Source: Paragordius varius (taxonomy: Eukaryota > Nematomorpha). From it: a DNA stretch of 64,000 nt. The stretch is from assembly GCA_964247055.1 (NCBI GenBank), contig OZ176053.1, positions 1,612,001-1,676,000 on the forward strand, read 5' to 3'. This document shows positions 12,409-23,680 of this stretch, piece after piece (the stretch's first letter is position 1; every line of letters starts with the position of its first letter). The notes beneath the pieces are model-generated. The model ran no database searches. It had not been told where the DNA came from and worked only from the letters and a program-made list of their open reading frames with translations. A program made the translations under genes and the position numbers.

Positions 12409-15400
12409 CTTATGTGCAAATTTTATTTGTTATACATTTTGATAATTAAAATGAATCCGTCGCTTACCCTTGTTTTTTGAATCATTTAGTTATTGATTCT
12501 AATTATTATTTAAACTTAGTTTTAAACACCTTTTTCATTTGAATTCCCATTGATTCGACAACACTTGTAGTTAATTAAATCAAAACCGACTCTTATAAAG
12601 TTTTCGTTATAAAAATAAGTCTGAATTAAAAAGTGTAGAATTTGATTGAAATTTCTTTGCAATATAATTTTATTTTCAAGTCGATTAAATAAGGATTTTT
12701 TGTAATGGTTACCACAATTCCATTCTAACCAATATACATATGCTACTTATAAATTAATAATTACACCGTCAGTTTTAATATTAACGATCAATGTGTTAGC
12801 AATATCGCACATCGATTATAAAAATATGACATTTTGTTTTTAGCGGCTTAAACAGCTCTATCAGTTTATTACCGTATCAGAAATTAAAATTTATAGTTTT
12901 TATTTTTTAACTCAATTAAAAAAGGCATTCCCTTTCTAAGTGACAAACACACTTTTAATGTTGAAATATTATAATATGTTGAGTTACAAAAAATGAATAA
13001 TATTGGGGTGAATATATCATTTATAAAGCAATAAGATTTTGATATCAATTCATCAATTTTAATGTTTTAAATGAGAATTATGCTTCATGATTTTTGGTAT
13101 AATCTTTGAATCAATGGACTGTACAGTCGTACTCTCTATAAAAATTTAAAAGGCCACAAAAAATATTTTTCTTGTTCCAATGGCCATGCAATATATAATA
13201 CCTATAAAAATTTAATGGTTTTTTGAAACATTTGCAGATATCTATAATTCAAATAATTTTATCAAAAATAATTAATAAATAAGTCATGGCGACAAAAAAG
13301 CACTTTTAGGGCCCCGGTTTGAATGCCACTCCTTTAAACTGTTACTCAAATATGCGTTATTAGCCTTTTTAAATTAATTTTACAGTTGAACGCAAAAAAT
13401 ATCCTATTCTTTTATTTCTTCGACCATTTTTGCCTAAATGTTACTCATTTTTGATATTTTAACAAAATGTACCAAATTTGGATTTTAATATTATGAAAAA
13501 ATATGAGCATATTTAGACAGTGCAAATACTAGTATTAATTGGTGTTCATAAAAAATGGAGTTAAAAAATAATGCAAATTAGCCAAAATAAAAAATCGCTA
13601 AATCCGCCCTGCAATTTCATTCTCCCTAACGGTCGACTTTGTGGGCGAGATTTTAAAACGTGACCGCCTGAAAATTTTTAAATAGATTTTTTTTCCACCA
13701 TATTATAATTTATTCTTGTGTTTGAAAAATTTATCTGTTAACAAAATGTTAAATTAAGTTAATTTATTTTATTATATATTTGCGACTTCCTTAGTTGGTT
13801 TAAATTTAGCAAAACAAAGGCAGGTATCCTTCAAAGTTATATTTTAGTAATAAAAATTGAAGCCATAAAAATGCTAAAATTTTTCATTATAGAAATGAAT
13901 GAGAAGAAGATTTTTTTATAATGATGATAAATGTACTTGGTTGATATGCAACTTTACCATGTCTAGCAAATGTCCAAACAAATTTTACTACGCCTTACAT
14001 GAAGTACCTAAAGTATAATGATATTTTCAAATCAATGCTATTGAAAGAGCAAAATCTTCAGAAAAACTGCATTGTTGAATACAGTAAAAATCAAAATATT
14101 ACATTATTACAAGTAACAAAATATCAAAAATCCCAATGAAAAATAACAGATATTTTCAGGATGAAATTTTGAAAGGAGCTATATTAAAGCCTTCAAAAGC
14201 TGTTTGACAATCATGAACAAAAAAATATTATTAAAAACATAATTATGCGGAGAGAGATCTTAAGAATCTTACCAAAATTTTACATATTTATAAAAGCATA
14301 TTTTCGGACGTCCAATTAGTAAAATGCTTCAAATCATTTAATTGATTTGCAATGTAGGGGTTTTCTGAGATATTATATTAAAAAGCAAAATCAAGAAGCG
14401 ATTTTTGATCTTTCACTGTAAAATAGATGTATTCGTAGTAAAAATCGTAATTGTTATATAAATGCAGAATCACATAACCATTTTACAATCAGTTTACTAT
14501 GCCAACACCCATTCCAACTAAATCAAAACTGCGGCGCGACACTCTTTTCGATTTGACGGAAACTATCTTGAAGCATATGTCCATTATTTGAAACCTTGTA
14601 AGCAGTAATCCATAAAATCTGGTAAATTATAAAGATCTTTGCAAGAGCTACATATCCATTTTTTGTTTCAATGATCTAAAATCCGTCATAAGATGTACAG
14701 TTAATTATCCATTGTAAATTTAATAAATTTATTATGTAAATGTTTGTGGTAATGTCTGTGGCACTGAGGTCTTTTGAAACATTATTTAGACATTTGATAA
14801 AATGATTATATATTAAAATTACTATTCTAAATAATTATTTTTTGCAATATTTATTTTAAAATGGCATGCGCTAGTCACCCGAATCGGTAAATTGAGATAT
14901 ATATTTGCATCATTTGTATTGAAGTGATAAATGAAATTTTTAATACTTAATATTCTAACGTGCCCGAGTGAAATTTTCTCCCAAAAAATTAGCCCGCCGG
15001 AAAAAAAGGTTGGCCACTTCTGTTGTATAAAAACAATGTTTTTTTTACCATAAGTTACCAGACTCTGAAAAGATTTAAATTTTAGGCTTTTTCCTATGGA
15101 TGGTAGAAAAAGTCGCTATTGCGTGATGAAATATACCATACTTTGTCTCACATATGAATTGCATTGATATTAAATCAAGATTTAGCCAGAATATAAGGAG
15201 GAAATTTTACAATATGTACCCGCCGGATTATAAAACCCGGATGTTTTATCACGCAATTCGATGCATTCAAATATATTTATAGCATATTTTATATTTAAAC
15301 TATTTTGCAAACAAACATAATTTTAATATTTCTGCAGTGTTTTGTTATGAAATTTTGATGCGAACATTATTTATTACCATTTGAGGTGCTAAATTTATAG

Positions 15401-15509
15401 TGGCATTGAAATGTCAAAAAAATGTGTTTTTTTAATTCAACAACATCGGTTATTCCAATATATCAATGTAAATTTAATTTATTTAAATATTGGTTATTTG
15501 TCATTTGTA
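12409..15509. other. Gene-poor interval with an older hAT remnant
   Basis: No host gene seen. At about 13900-14330 broken plus-strand frames resemble the N-terminal half of ZBED-type hAT transposases (a CxxCLANV-like zinc-finger start, then charged segments such as KNIIMRREILR). The sequence GGTTGGCCACTTCTG ending near 15020 is a typical hAT right end, and 'gcccgccgg' lies just before it. The left end was not located, perhaps near 13600. A GGGCCCCGG scrap at 13310 is probably another hAT terminus. The rest is featureless A/T-rich DNA. Confidence 0.4.
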
Positions 15510-16835
15510 TTAATGTGTTAGCAAATATTTTGGACAATGGATAATGTTTTTGTATATAATAATCTTATTATGGTACACTATGGGCTCATGAAAGATTGAT
15601 TTCAAATCTTGACTACCGTTATCCACGCGCATGTTAATTAGAAGAAAGTTATCATAAGTATAATTGGTTGATTCAATATTAGGAGAGTCCCAGATATGTA
15701 TAACAATACCTTTTGGTGTTTGAATGAAATGGGCCTGGATACGTTTTATGAAATTCAAAATTATATAAAACACAAGAATATCCACAGATTCATACATAGG
15801 TGAATTTTTCATACAATATATATAATACAGTTGGAAAAAATTGTTTAATTAAATATAATATATTTTAATTGAAAAAAAATTTTGATATCTTTTTAGAAAT
15901 AAATCTCCCTTTTCCCTAAAAATGCCGTATTAAAAAATTTACCATTTGATTGGGTAAAATCTTATACCGAAGGGTTTGATTTTCTCGAAATGATAAAAGG
16001 CTATATCGTAGATAGGTATTTGCAGAGGAGTTCATTTTCAAAGAAAACTATTATAAAGGACAATGAAGAGTATGAAAACTAATAAATATGTGTGTCTGCT
16101 AAAACATTTCTGGCCTTTCACTTCTGGGGCCCGGTGAAGGAATTCATTATGGCGCCCCGCTTTAAAAAATAATCAAATTCAAACCGTGGTCATAACCACT
16201 CATAAATGGATGATTTTTGCATTACTTAAAATAAAAACTTTTAATTACCTATGTTTTAAAAATTGATTTTTTTAAATCCTACTCCAACTATGGCCCTTTC
16301 CCCACTCTAGCTACGCCTCTGTGCATAATCTAAGTGTATGGAAAAAAAATTTGTTTGGGGAATTGTTTTACCTACTATAAAAAAACTTTCACCATCATAA
16401 GTACAATAAAAACTGAAATTATACTGACAAAACGTTAAAATAAAAAGGCATATATGTTTTCCTAAAAGGACAACCATATTTTTTTATATATAACTATCGT
16501 TTTGGGTCGCAAACTAGGAATAAATTGGCATCACCCAATCATATATGTAACAATTGTTTTCATATACTACTTTATGTTGAAAATATTAAGGTTTGAAAAA
16601 AGTATGGTTGTTTTTTGGTTTTTACGTTTTGTCTTAATTTATAACGGTATCATTTAAGCAACTCACTTTAGCATTAACTTGGTATGGTATATGATTGCTT
16701 TGCATCGTTGCTAAATTGACTGACGGTAAAACAGTCCATTGGATATGATTTGGGGAAAAATTTATATCAAAATCATAAATATATTCGGCCATAATATATG
16801 AATCATTCGTAGTTCGCAACGGAATATTGCTATAT

Positions 16836-16911
<76 letters not shown>

Positions 16912-19900
16912 GTTGAAATACGGACAAAACGTAAAAATATAAAGACAAATATTTCTTTCTAGAAGACAACCTATTGACTCAATCTTGAATTAATACAATA
17001 TAAATTATATAACTATAATTGTAAAATATACAATTGATTATTATTGCAATTACAATTCAGCTGAAATTCAAGGAATTTATTGGGTGAATTTTCGATAACT
17101 GCTAGTAATCTTTGTCAAACGTAAAAAATAAAATTGAAATATAAACTAAAATTTAAAGTATGAAGTAAAAATATTTAATGAGATATAAAACTAAAAAAAC
17201 ATGTGTGTGTATTGTTATTAAGAAAATTTTTAATTTTATTTTCTATGTTTGACAAAGATTCTAGTACTAATCGAAAATTTACCCAATACTAAAATTCATT
17301 AAATTTTAGCTGAATTAGAATTGCAATAATAACACAATAACACTTCAGCGTAAACAATATAATTGATTGTTTTACCGATATACATATCAATTTCAATCAG
17401 TTTAAAACCATTACTTATATTTAAAAAATCAAGTTTTAAAAAGTATATTTGTCCCTTAGAAAAAAAATGTCTTTATATTTTTACGTTTTGTCCGTATAAT
17501 TTCAGTTTTACTGTATATATATGGTTCAAAATTCTACCATATTCCATTAAATCATATAAAAAGTAATCTAATTTTAAAATTTTAGAATCTTACCAAGCTT
17601 ATAAAAAGAAATTAACTTGAAATAATTTATGGTATCGTTGGAGGCTAGGAAGAAATTGTAGAAACCAGGCATTACTTTAGGACAGGACCTTATATCCAAA
17701 TACATTCCTGTCATCTATAGATAAATTATTTACTTTTGTCGACTAGCAGTGTATAGTTTCGTTTGTTTTGTTTGTTTTCTAAAAAAATGACATTAATTTA
17801 TTTAATAATTTTATGGTTTCATTCGGATATCTAAATGTCAATTATCTGTTTGTACATTATAATTCCTTAAAACAATTCAAACATTGAAAACTGAGTATTA
17901 TTAAATGGGTTATTTAATTGAATTTAATGGTTTATAATTTAGGGGTTTCTTTACAATTATGTCTAAAATCAAATAATTACCGGCAAACTTTAGCTATATT
18001 TTAATCTTAGATTAATTCATAGCCAAGCAAAATTTTTAAAACGGAATTATTATATATATAAGTAAAATTTTAGGATTTCAGAATCATACTTAAAGTACAT
18101 TCTGCCACCAGCAAATACACGGGATAAAAATCAAAGTTATTGGGAAGGTGTAAGGAATCGTTGTGAGAACGTTTTCGTTGATATAACAGATAAAGGAGTG
18201 AAAGTCCACCGCTTGCCTCTATAGGAATTGTTTTACCATGTATGAAATATAATTCCCTTTTTGAATTGTAATAACCTTCGTGCAATTCCAACTTTGTGAA
18301 TTTTTCAATGATACGTAACTAAAATTATATAGAAATTATTATTATATGAAATAGTAATAATAATTATTTTCAGTGTCTTTCAATTTCGAGAAATAAATTT
18401 TATCTTTTAGATTGTGAATCATGTCTAAAATTTGAAAAAAATTATGAAACTTCCAATTGTACTAGTTATTTCCTTGAAACAAATTCTCAAAAATTTTATA
18501 AATTTATTAAAAGAAATTTATTTATAAAATTTATTAAAATAAAGAAAGACACCACATATGTAACATATGAATTCGTTGACTCACGGCTACAAATTGGTAG
18601 AATACAGCCAATTCTAATACATTTATATCGGGATTATGAGTCGGCGACAATTTTTTTGTAAAACGTAAAAATAAATTAGATACCAAAATCTAAAATATAA
18701 ACTAAAAACCGTATTTATAAGCTAAAAACTTGCAATTTTTAAGTAAAATTTATTAGACCCATGAAGATTTTAATACTCAGTTACCTAGGGCTCCATTTTA
18801 AAAGTTCTGATGTTGGGTTTTTTATTTCATAATAAATATGAGCCTATCGTTTATTTCACGCCCAATATCTGCGATATATCTTTAATCGAGACAAGGAATT
18901 TTAAAATCTTTTAAATATTGGTCAAATAACACTGGACAACAAATTTTTCTGCCACTTGAGCTTTCTGCATTTTCTGATATTTAGTATCATTCTAACAGTA
19001 AATCCGAAATAAAAATTATAACACGATGGAAGAATTGTGTATAAATTAATTTTTTTGATTATGCGCCTTCTTTATCAAAATTTTAAAAATGTTTCTTTGA
19101 AAATATACAAGTAATGCCCTATTTTAATATATCATTCGAAAGAGCAATAAAAACTCTTTAAAATGCATACTAATATGTATTACACCGACAGTTAATATTG
19201 AACACAAAGAGCGACAAACGCGCGAAGCGAGAGCACTTTTTTTAATTATTATATTTTTGAAACCAATGGATGAAAATAGCTCAAACTTTGTTTAGATGGT
19301 GATGAATGTCCAAAAAAATAACACAAGAAAGTTTTTTTGATTACAACATTTTTTTATTGCTTTTATGTCACTCAAAACAGCCATTTTTAAGTTTTTTGTT
19401 TTTTAAAATTTACCATCTCCTCAATATTAATTTATTTTCTTTACGAGGCTGATAATTTCGAAATTTTAAAGATAATAACAAGGTTTAAGATATTTTTAAT
19501 CTTTTATAGCCATTATGTAATTTATTTACAGTTATAAATGCATTTTAGTCACTAGGCAAAAAATTTATGATAATAATAATTTTTATTAAAAAAGCAAACC
19601 AAAAGCTTTTTCAAACATTTTTTTAAATTAAATACTAACATAACCCTAATAATTATATTAAAATAATTCATATGATTTTCAAATTAGTTTGCCTGTGAAA
19701 CTTGACTTATTTAAGGATTGAAAATTTCGACCATTTAAATCCAAATAACTTTTACATTCGATTGATTTAAATGACTTACTACCATTTGAAAGATGCAGTT
19801 TTTCGCGCTGTTTCGGATGATATAAAATACATGGCTTCATATTTATAACTTTTAAATTTCGAAATTTCGAGTTTAATGTTAAATCGGGGCCAAAAATTAT

Positions 19901-21097
19901 CGATAAACTCTAATATAAAAAAATTCTTTCATGCTAGACCAATTTTCTTTGATTAACTCATTATGTACTTTAATGAAATAAAGTTTAAATACAAGAATGG
20001 CAGTTAAAAAAAGTTAAAATTTGTTGCCTAGTGTAATTATTGAATAATTTTGAAATATTATTTTTATCATTTTGTTATTAACCATACAGGTTGCAAACGG
20101 TTTTATTACATGTCTCCTTGTTTCGGTAAAAGGTTCTGAAACCGGTAATAAATCTTTAAATATAAAAAACCTTTGATTACATACCCCTGATATAATTTTA
20201 AAATTTTAGTCACTTTGGAAATCCATTTTTTTGATAAATAAAATATAAATGCTTCTTTACTTTGGCAATTTTATCCGGGCGATAAGTCTTGGTTTTGGCA
20301 TAATTCATTAGGTTTAAGCATTTGAAATAGGGGAGAAGGAAGTCAGAACACAAATATGTTACTTTGTGAACATCGATATCGGCATACAGCTAAATAATCA
20401 AAGAGTGTAATAATCTGGAATCGAAAAAGTATGTTTATAAGGCAATATTTACTACTTTAGATAATTTTATTATATTATGCTAATATCATGTAAATCCGAA
20501 GTTATTGGAAAATGCGTTCTATCTGTAATCATATCCATATATGTCTATTTAATTATATAATTGAGATTCTAGGGTAACCGTTTCACAATGGATTAAGCGT
20601 AAACGCTGTTCTTCGTATTGTTCAATCAAATTTGCAACCAACACAAAAGTGTTAAGGTATTAGTTTTATTTATTATATGAGATAGGTTAAAAAGGTAATG
20701 TCAAATACGCCTCCCCTCCCTCATCAATCCTAAAAAAGTTAACAGATGCCCTTTTTGTCCCACAGACAATCCTTATATAAATTTTAAGAACATAGATCTA
20801 TTTAAATATAGTTTATGCATAAATGTCAACAATTAATAACTTCTAATCCATAATTTTTTAGCTGAAACATATTCTCATAAGTTTCAGGCGTGTAATTTAA
20901 TGTATAGTTTTGCTTGATTGTAGATCCATTTCGAGTTATGATGGGAATCATATTAAATGGATGTATTTCATGAGTTAAGAAATGTCCTTTTCGTGAAAGT
21001 TTAACTGCCATGTTTTGATATTCCGTTATTCTAGGATCCTCTCTATAACATATTAATTGGTTTGAGCAAGTAAAAATAAATTTTGAAATAATTATCA
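15510..21097 (-). CDS. Unrecognised multi-exon gene, 3' eight exons, likely secreted or luminal
   Basis: Minus-strand exons: 20841-21097, about 20579-20605, 20214-20389, 18565-18613, 18090-18318, 17617-17707, 16667-16829, 15510-15734 (stop TAA). Every junction has GT and AG and the phases chain without conflict (first exon enters at phase 1, then 0,0,2,0,1,2,0), about 405 codons; this agreement is the main evidence. Representative segments are DPRITEYQNMAVKLSRKGHF, DFLLPYFKCLNLMNYAKTKT, ILPICSRESTNSY, RELYFIHGKTIPIEASGGLS, FDFYPVYLLVAECTL, FSPNHIQWTVLPSVNLATMQ and GIVIHIWDSPNIES. Seven N-x-S/T sequons (for example RNGS, QNYT, SNDT, TNDS, TNYT, DNGS) fit a secreted or ER-luminal protein. The start codon and signal peptide were not found and must lie upstream, possibly beyond the transposon at 21463. 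The second exon is uncertain: a longer open frame reaches about 20656 but lacks an AG before it. I do not recognise the family; resemblance of the ILPICSREST block to sulfotransferase loops is too weak to use. Confidence 0.6.
15917..16081 (+). pseudogene. Isolated open frame, possibly a TE fossil
   Basis: A plus-strand frame ending in TAA at 16079-16081 encodes a well-composed peptide with FDWVKSYTEGFDFLEMIKGY and FSKKTIIKDNEEYEN. It has no start codon, and the only upstream splice acceptor (AG before 15899) would bring in an in-frame stop. It lies in the last intron of the minus-strand gene and close to GGGCCCGG/GGCGCCCCG-type hAT terminal sequence at 16130-16165, so a transposase remnant is the likeliest explanation. 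Confidence 0.25.
16403..17515. mobile_element. Two overlapping MITE-A type elements
   Basis: CAATAAAAACTGAAATTATA at about 16403 and 'tacgttttgtcttaattt' near 16635 bound one decayed copy. 'tacggacaaaacgtaaaaat' at about 16918 and 'tacgttttgtccgtataatt' with TTTTACTG at about 17512 bound a second. These are the inverted ends of the MITE-A family. Exon 16667-16829 of the minus-strand gene lies between the two, so the elements flank an exon. Confidence 0.5.
16830..16912. repeat. (TA)n microsatellite abutting a splice acceptor
   Basis: An interrupted TA dinucleotide run fills 16830-16912. On the minus strand it ends in TATATATAG, which is the acceptor of the exon 16667-16829. The repeat therefore provides the terminal intron sequence, including the AG. 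Confidence 0.7.
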
Positions 21098-21462
21098 CTA
21101 TATTTGAATGGCTAAAACTTTAATTTTGGATTTATATTGTTGGAAGAATCAATAAAAATGAATACACCATCAATTTCCCCCCTGAATTCACGATTTTCTT
21201 ACACATTTCACCTTTATATTTTACCCTAAAACATATCGAATCTTCCTAAAAATAAATTAATTTCTGGACAAAATAATATCGCAATAGATATTAAATCCAA
21301 AGAGAAGGGATAAATATGGAAAGAAATGTCAAATTAACCAAGTGCAGGATAAAAAAAGTAAACCATATTAGCATTGTTTTATATCACTTGTGTCCAATAC
21401 AAATAGCTTCGCGGGCAGCATTTTTGACTTCTAAACTCGGTGGGCTAGATTTAAAATATATA
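21098..21462. other. Interval upstream of the unrecognised gene
   Basis: No exon could be assigned. A short plus-strand frame starting at 21316 runs into the transposon repeats and is not a gene. If the unrecognised minus-strand gene is complete, its first exon must lie here or beyond the transposon, but no ATG with a fitting donor at phase 1 was convincing. Confidence 0.35.
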
Positions 21463-23680
21463 CCATTTCCCAGTCTAAATAAACGTTTTCCCAGTCAATC
21501 GAAACATTTTCTCAGTCAATCGAAACGTTTTCCCAGTCAATCGAAACATTTTCCCAGTCAATCGAAACACTTTCCCAGTCAATCGAAACATTTTCCCAGT
21601 CAATCGAAACGTTTTCCCAGTCAATCGAAACATTTTCCTAGTCAATCGAAACGTTTTCCCAGTCAATCGAAACGTTTTCCCAGTCAATAAAAACGGTTTT
21701 ATTTTTGATAATAAATATCAAAACAAGATACAAAAATAACTTTTAACCATTATCAGCGTAATATTAGGATATTATTTTGCATAAAAACACAAATATTGAA
21801 AGACAATTTTTCCATATATTCCACTACACAATCTTTAATGACTTATTTTTAAAAAGTTGAACTATTATTGTACTAATATACCTAAATAAATCAATAATTG
21901 TTTTATTTTAATAGAGAGACAAATTGAGATAATATATTAAAAAATGATTTTCAATTAATAAAAAGATTACATATAAGGTAAACCGGCTGCCGCCTTTACC
22001 ATATTTGTCATTATCTTTTCAAAGTAATTCTACTATCCTCCGATGTTATGGAGCCAGCTGCCAATTTTATCAGATTCACTAATTCCACACAAGCATTCAT
22101 ATTATTTAATATAATATTTTGTCGGACAAAATTTTTCATTTTTGAAAATGCCATTTCGATTGGGTTCAACGTATAAACTGTATGGGGACAAAAAATCAAT
22201 TTTGTAATTGTATAACTCGGCTCCACATTTTAATTCATTTTTTTTATGAATGCGTGCATTATCCATAATAAAATGATATTGAATATCGTCCCGCTTTATA
22301 TATGCACAAAGTCCATCAAAAAAATTTGTAAAGCGTTGGGAATTGACTGTTCTTTGCTTCTATTTCGTAATAAACCATACCTCTTAATGACATAGCTCCA
22401 ATAAAAGTGATGTTTCTGCCTTTTACGCTAGGCACCACAATATTGGCTCTCGTGCCACTTTTGGATCGACCTTGGCTTCTTCTAATTTGGTTATTATAAC
22501 CGCATTTATCCAAATAAATAATATTTGTTAAGTCATCGGAGAAAGATTGTGAAAACCATATTGCGTATTTTTACCTTAAATCTATTATTTGAGGATCATT
22601 GACTTTTTCATTAAGATGATGGGCTAACTTCAAAGTTATTTTTAAAGATTTGATTACTCTGTCTATAGAGGATTTAAATAATTTTATTTTTTTATCTTCC
22701 AAATTTTTTTTAATAGGTTAATTGTTAATGACGGCTGATAAGTTAGTTTATTATCTATGATATGCATAATATCTTCCGTTATTTTTTTTGTTTTTAGTGC
22801 CTCCACGAGTTAGAATTTCTGAACTATTGTTTTTTTATATTTATACATAAATTGACGAGCAGTATTATAGTTAATATCTAAATCCTTTGATACATCCACA
22901 GTCCATTCTCCATCAAAAAAACTCGTTTTACTAATATAATTTAATGTATGCAAAATAAAAAATTATTGATATCTAAACTTAAGGTTTTTATCCAATAAAT
23001 AAAAAGCAGACGAGAAAATAATGTATATTATTACAATATTGCAGACCAGATAGTCACAAAAAAGGTTAACAACTCGTTATATAAATTTAATCGCTGCATT
23101 GTATATAGGTAATCAGAATATATACCATTTGCATTTCAGTTAGCCCTTAAACATTAAAATTTCATACTTAAACATCTCAAATTAACATAAACTTGCGTAA
23201 ATAATATTATGTATTTGTATTTTATCCAATATATTTTATTTAAATCAACTTTTTCATCGTAAAATTATTTTTTAAAACAGTATTTTGATCACAAAGTTGA
23301 AAGATTTCCTTTTTGATATGTAAAGAGTTGAAAATACATTTAAATTTTATAATTTAATCCGAAACTATGGATATTTTAAGTTAGCCCCGAATATTAATGC
23401 GAACGATTGATAAAATAAATAAATTATCCAAATACTCATCCAGTTAATAAAATATAGCTTTTAAAGCATAAGTTAGAGATTGTCTAGTGGAATATATGGA
23501 AAAATTGTCATTCAATATTTGTGTTTTTATGCAAAATAATATCCTTATATTACGCTGATAATGGTTAAAAGTTATTTTGTATCTTGTTATGATATTTATT
23601 ATCAAAAATAAAACCGTTTTTATTGACTGGGAAAATGTTTCGATTGACTGGGAAAACGTTTATTTAGACTGGGAAATGGT
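21463..23680 (-). mobile_element. Tc1/mariner-group transposon with 21-bp repeats in its inverted ends
   Basis: Both ends read TATATACCATTTCCCAGTCT inward, inverted, so TA (or TATA) target sequence borders the element. The left end continues as eleven 21 bp units of the form CCCAGTCAATCGAAACGTTTT (21469-21699); the right end has three. Next to them a further ~200 bp inverted arm (left 21700-21850, right 23480-23620) is shared. Between the arms a minus-strand transposase runs from about 22940 to 22011: an HTH-like DVSKDLDINYNTARQF, then the DDE core with DKCGYNNQIRRSQGR, IMDNARIHKK and LNPIEMAF. The second Asp (22261-22263) and Glu (22155-22157) are about 35 codons apart, near the Tc1-like DD34E spacing. 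At least one frameshift near 22340 and another between 22226 and 22260 plus stops near the N-terminus show it is dead but fairly recent. Confidence 0.85.
21469..21699. repeat. Minisatellite of eleven 21-bp units inside a transposon end
   Basis: Units are CCCAGTCAATCGAAACGTTTT with C/T and G/A variants; the first (with TCTAAATAAA) and last are divergent. The array translates as a repeated SQSKHFP on one strand and LTGKxFR on the other, neither of which is a gene. It is the expanded counterpart of only three units at the right end of the same transposon. Confidence 0.9.

Noticed and set aside
20573-20656. Possible plus-strand exon with good-looking AG and GT borders (VTVSQWIKRKRCSSYC...)
   Set aside because: No neighbouring plus-strand exon fits its phase, while on the minus strand part of the same interval fits the eight-exon gene.
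21316-21690. A 124-codon plus-strand frame with repeated SQSKHFP, and its antisense LTGKxFR frame
   Set aside because: Both are translations of the 21 bp repeats in a transposon end; the period is a multiple of three so any frame stays open.
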